Assembly: GCA_030425505.1 (NCBI GenBank)
Contig: JAUIAB010000012.1
Span: forward strand, 36,082-100,081
Length of the DNA: 64,000 bases
Direction of reading: 5' to 3'
Source: Bacteroidia bacterium
GTDB taxonomy: Bacteria > Bacteroidota > Bacteroidia > Cytophagales > Flammeovirgaceae
Shown here: positions 62,148 to 64,000 of the stretch, piece by piece
Numbering within the stretch: position 1 is the stretch's first letter
How the letters are laid out: the number at the start of each line of letters is the position of its first letter
Translations under genes and position numbers: made by a program
The notes under the pieces: model-generated
The model's input: only the letters and a program-made list of their open reading frames with translations
The model's database searches: none
What the model was told of the DNA's origin: nothing

Positions 62148-63635
62148 ATGTTAAAAAAACTATTTTCTGAATCAGTAATATATGGAGGAACAACAATACT
62201 CGTTCGGCTAATTAACTATTTATTAGTACCTCTTCACACGGGAATTCTTAGTGCAGAAAGCTATGGAATAGTCTCTATATTATACGCATACGCAATCATC
62301 CTCAATGTTATCTATACCTATGGTATGGAAACAGCATTTTTTCGATTTGCTTCAAAAGAAAATGAAGAGAGTAAAAAAACTATTTTCAATAATGCCCAAA
62401 CGATTATAATAATAACCTCTATCGTTTTTTCTGGAGGGATAATTCTATTCGCTGACCCAATCTCTGTTTTCCTAGGCTACCCTGGGAGCAAAATCTACAC
62501 TATATGGTTTGCAATAATTCTAGGGTCAGACTCTATAACATCTATAGCCTTTGTTTGGCTTAGGCAAAACCATAAGGCAAAAAAATTCTCAATAATAAAA
62601 ATTGCCAATGTATTAATTGTAATAAGCCTAAACCTGTTTTTTTTCTTACTATGCCCTTTCATTCTAAAACAAGATGCTAGCTTTTTTAAGCCTTTCATTG
62701 AAAAAATTTACGACCCTGACATGGGACTTGGATATGCATTTCTAGCAAATACAATAGCCAGTATATTGACAATTCCAATGCTCTGGAGTGTATATGCCCA
62801 GTGGAAACCAAAAGTAGACTATAAAAAAATAAAAGAAATGCTAAGGTATGGTATGCCTTTGCTAATAGCAGGACTTGCTTTTAGTATCAATGAAGTTGCT
62901 GATCGGCACTTTCTCAAAATATGGCTTCCTGGTGGTTTTTACGAAAACATAAATACAGAACAGGCAATAGGAATTTATTCCGGCTGTTATAAACTAACCA
63001 TAATCATAAGCATAATTATACAAGGATATCGGTATGCGGCAGACCCATTTTTCTTTTCCAAACAAAAGCAGGTAGAAAGCTCTAAACTTCTAGAAAAATC
63101 TATTCATTACTTTATACTAATATGTGGCTTCACCTATATTTTGACTATTGCCAACTTAGATTGGCTTTCTCTTTTTCTACGAAGAGAAATATATAAAACT
63201 GGCTTAAGCATAGTTCCTATATTACTCATAGCAAACATCTTTTTAGGAATCTATTTTAACCTATCGTTTAGCTATAAACTTACAGATAAGACCTATTTAG
63301 GAGCAGTGATAAGTACTTTAGGTGCTATAATAACCATTGCGGCTAACTATATATTAATCCCATTATATGGATTTATTGGTAGTGCCATAAGCACATTGGG
63401 ATGTTACTTCTTTATGGCACTAACAAGCTATCTAGTTAGTAGAAAGCTTCTCTCTTTTAAAATCAACCTTAATAAAAGCCTGCTATATCTACTAGTAATG
63501 GTCTTTATAGGATATGGTATGTTCCAGTATGCTTCACATAGTATAGAAGCATTAATAGTCAAAAACACCATAGCACTCTTAATAATCTCGATCACTTTCT
63601 TTATAGAGAGAAAAAGCCTTAAAGAAGTTTTTTAA
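62148..63635 (+). CDS. polysaccharide flippase (Wzx/MATE-like)
   Basis: A 495-residue membrane protein with about 14 helices. The start LFSESVIYGGTTILVRLINYLLVPLH and the segment NEVADRHFLKIWLP are typical for the oligosaccharidyl-lipid flippase family (Wzx) of the MVF/MOP superfamily. It should flip lipid-linked sugars to the periplasm. No glycosyltransferase cluster is adjacent here; one may lie right of the window. Confidence 0.88.
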   Translation: MLKKLFSESVIYGGTTILVRLINYLLVPLHTGILSAESYGIVSILYAYAIILNVIYTYGMETAFFRFASKENEESKKTIFNNAQTIIIITSIVFSGGIILFADPISVFLGYPGSKIYTIWFAIILGSDSITSIAFVWLRQNHKAKKFSIIKIANVLIVISLNLFFFLLCPFILKQDASFFKPFIEKIYDPDMGLGYAFLANTIASILTIPMLWSVYAQWKPKVDYKKIKEMLRYGMPLLIAGLAFSINEVADRHFLKIWLPGGFYENINTEQAIGIYSGCYKLTIIISIIIQGYRYAADPFFFSKQKQVESSKLLEKSIHYFILICGFTYILTIANLDWLSLFLRREIYKTGLSIVPILLIANIFLGIYFNLSFSYKLTDKTYLGAVISTLGAIITIAANYILIPLYGFIGSAISTLGCYFFMALTSYLVSRKLLSFKINLNKSLLYLLVMVFIGYGMFQYASHSIEALIVKNTIALLIISITFFIERKSLKEVF

Positions 63636-63651
63636 TACTGCTTTCCTTTTT

Positions 63652-63807
63652 TCAAGACATATATTTATTCCATAAATCAGAATAGCTTGAATCATCTACT
63701 GCAAGCTTATTACAAAGATTAGAAGCTATTTCTTTTTGTGGCATATTACTGAAAAATAGTTGATAAAAGCTTGATTTTTCTCTTGTATTCCATTGTTTAT
63801 CAGAATC
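63652..63807 (-). pseudogene. 3' remnant of a gene cut by an insertion sequence
   Basis: On the minus strand a frame stays open for 51 codons up to the stop at 63652-63654, with no start codon in a useful place. It reads like a real protein end (REKSSFYQLFFSNMPQKEIA, then DDSSYSDLWNKYMS). The open part stops exactly where the insertion sequence begins on its 5' side (63808 onward). I do not recognise the family. Part of the gene could lie beyond the right window edge. Confidence 0.45.
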
Positions 63808-63821
63808 TTACAAGTGTTTTC

Positions 63822-63857
63822 AAAAAGTTTAGTGAAACCCTTTTCACTAAACTTTTT
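63822..63857. terminator. perfect 16-bp hairpin at the insertion-sequence end
   Basis: aaaaagtttagtgaaa (63822-63837) is exactly complementary to tttcactaaacttttt (63842-63857), 4-nt loop, followed by further T. It lies 6 bp before the first ATG of the transposase. It can end outside transcripts before they enter the element, as is common in insertion sequences. Confidence 0.7.
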
Positions 63858-63863
63858 TTGTTG

Positions 63864-64000
63864 ATGGAAAAATGTAAAAAAAGCGCTGTTGGGCATGCGG
63901 TAGCTTAGAAGTAATTAAGTGGGGAAAACAGTTAGAAAAGCAGCGATTCAAGAGTAAAAACTGTGGTATTTATTTCACTAGAAATGATAGGTTTCAAATC
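63864..64000 (+). mobile_element. insertion sequence start, transposase with zinc ribbon (cut by window edge)
   Basis: The translated frame from 63878 reads KKRCWACGSLEVIKWGKQLE and continues KQRFKSKNCGIYFTRNDRFQI to the edge: an N-terminal zinc ribbon as in Bacteroidota transposases of the IS256-variant or IS1595-like type. One of the four expected cysteines is Ser (FKSKNC, usually CKNC). This frame has a stop (63875-63877) right before it. The ATG at 63864 reads MEKCKK and enters the transposase frame only by a -1 shift on the seven-A run at 63876-63882. Either a programmed shift or a one-base loss. Confidence 0.6.

Noticed and set aside
1..64000. CRISPR arrays, tRNA or rRNA genes
   Set aside because: I looked for regular direct repeats with spacers and for T-arm-like or rRNA signature segments and found none.

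Overview
The window is an AT-rich chromosomal segment of a member of the Bacteroidota, most likely a marine member of the order Cytophagales. The evidence is the gene families: PorG/DUF6089-type outer-membrane proteins, DUF5606, type B L31, Bacteroidota-style SiaB/SiaC, a 598-residue acyl-CoA dehydrogenase, and signal peptides ending in AQ- or GQ-like sites, with no obvious Shine-Dalgarno sequences. I found no rRNA, tRNA or CRISPR array.

Layout. 1-4.9 kb (minus strand): truncated ECF sigma factor, a small conserved protein, two tandem PorG-like proteins, NAD kinase, a CBS-domain protein and an alpha/beta hydrolase. 5-13.8 kb (mostly plus): proline dehydrogenase, a third PorG-like protein, a TPR lipoprotein-like protein on the opposite strand, the SiaB/SiaC switch pair, a PLP enzyme, the pyruvate dehydrogenase E2 with two lipoyl domains, and a polyprenyl synthase. 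13.8-19.2 kb (minus): a TetR - ABC exporter - HlyD - TolC operon with a perfect 22-bp inverted repeat in front of tetR. 19.3-34.9 kb: RNA metabolism and housekeeping (rnr, rpmE2, msrA, murI, holB, pnp, rpsO), a membrane-bound SpoIIE-type phosphatase, a D15/BamA-like protein, acyl-CoA dehydrogenase, a PaaE-like reductase and an exported superoxide dismutase. 35-46.2 kb: pseudouridine synthase, peptide-type ABC permease, a Cys/Met-metabolism PLP enzyme, TPR membrane protein, HD phosphohydrolase, and a tight DUF5606 - GH15 - hydrolase - SixA operon. 46.2-48.2 kb is an accessory island with a Shedu-type defence nuclease. 48.2-55.3 kb: CoA-transferase subunit A, DUF445, a SNF2 helicase and two cell-envelope membrane enzymes. 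55.3-64 kb: SGNH/MBOAT acylation pair, an LpoA-like TPR/PBP1 protein, an arginase-fold protein that has lost its metal ligands, enoyl-CoA hydratase, a Wzx-like flippase, and the start of an insertion sequence at the right edge.

Two families of non-coding repeats stand out. (1) Four copies (10.9, 29.1, 35.1 and 48.0 kb) of a roughly 95-bp intergenic element share a closing stem and an inner bulged helix in which several base pairs change in a compensatory way between copies. This is a strong sign of a conserved RNA (or cruciform) fold. (2) A leader of about 90 bp carrying an 18-codon mini-ORF occurs directly in front of two unrelated exported-protein genes (tolC at 15.3 kb and sod at 30.4 kb); in the mini-ORF all seven differences between copies are transitions. 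I do not recognise either family, and they are the best candidates for something undescribed here.
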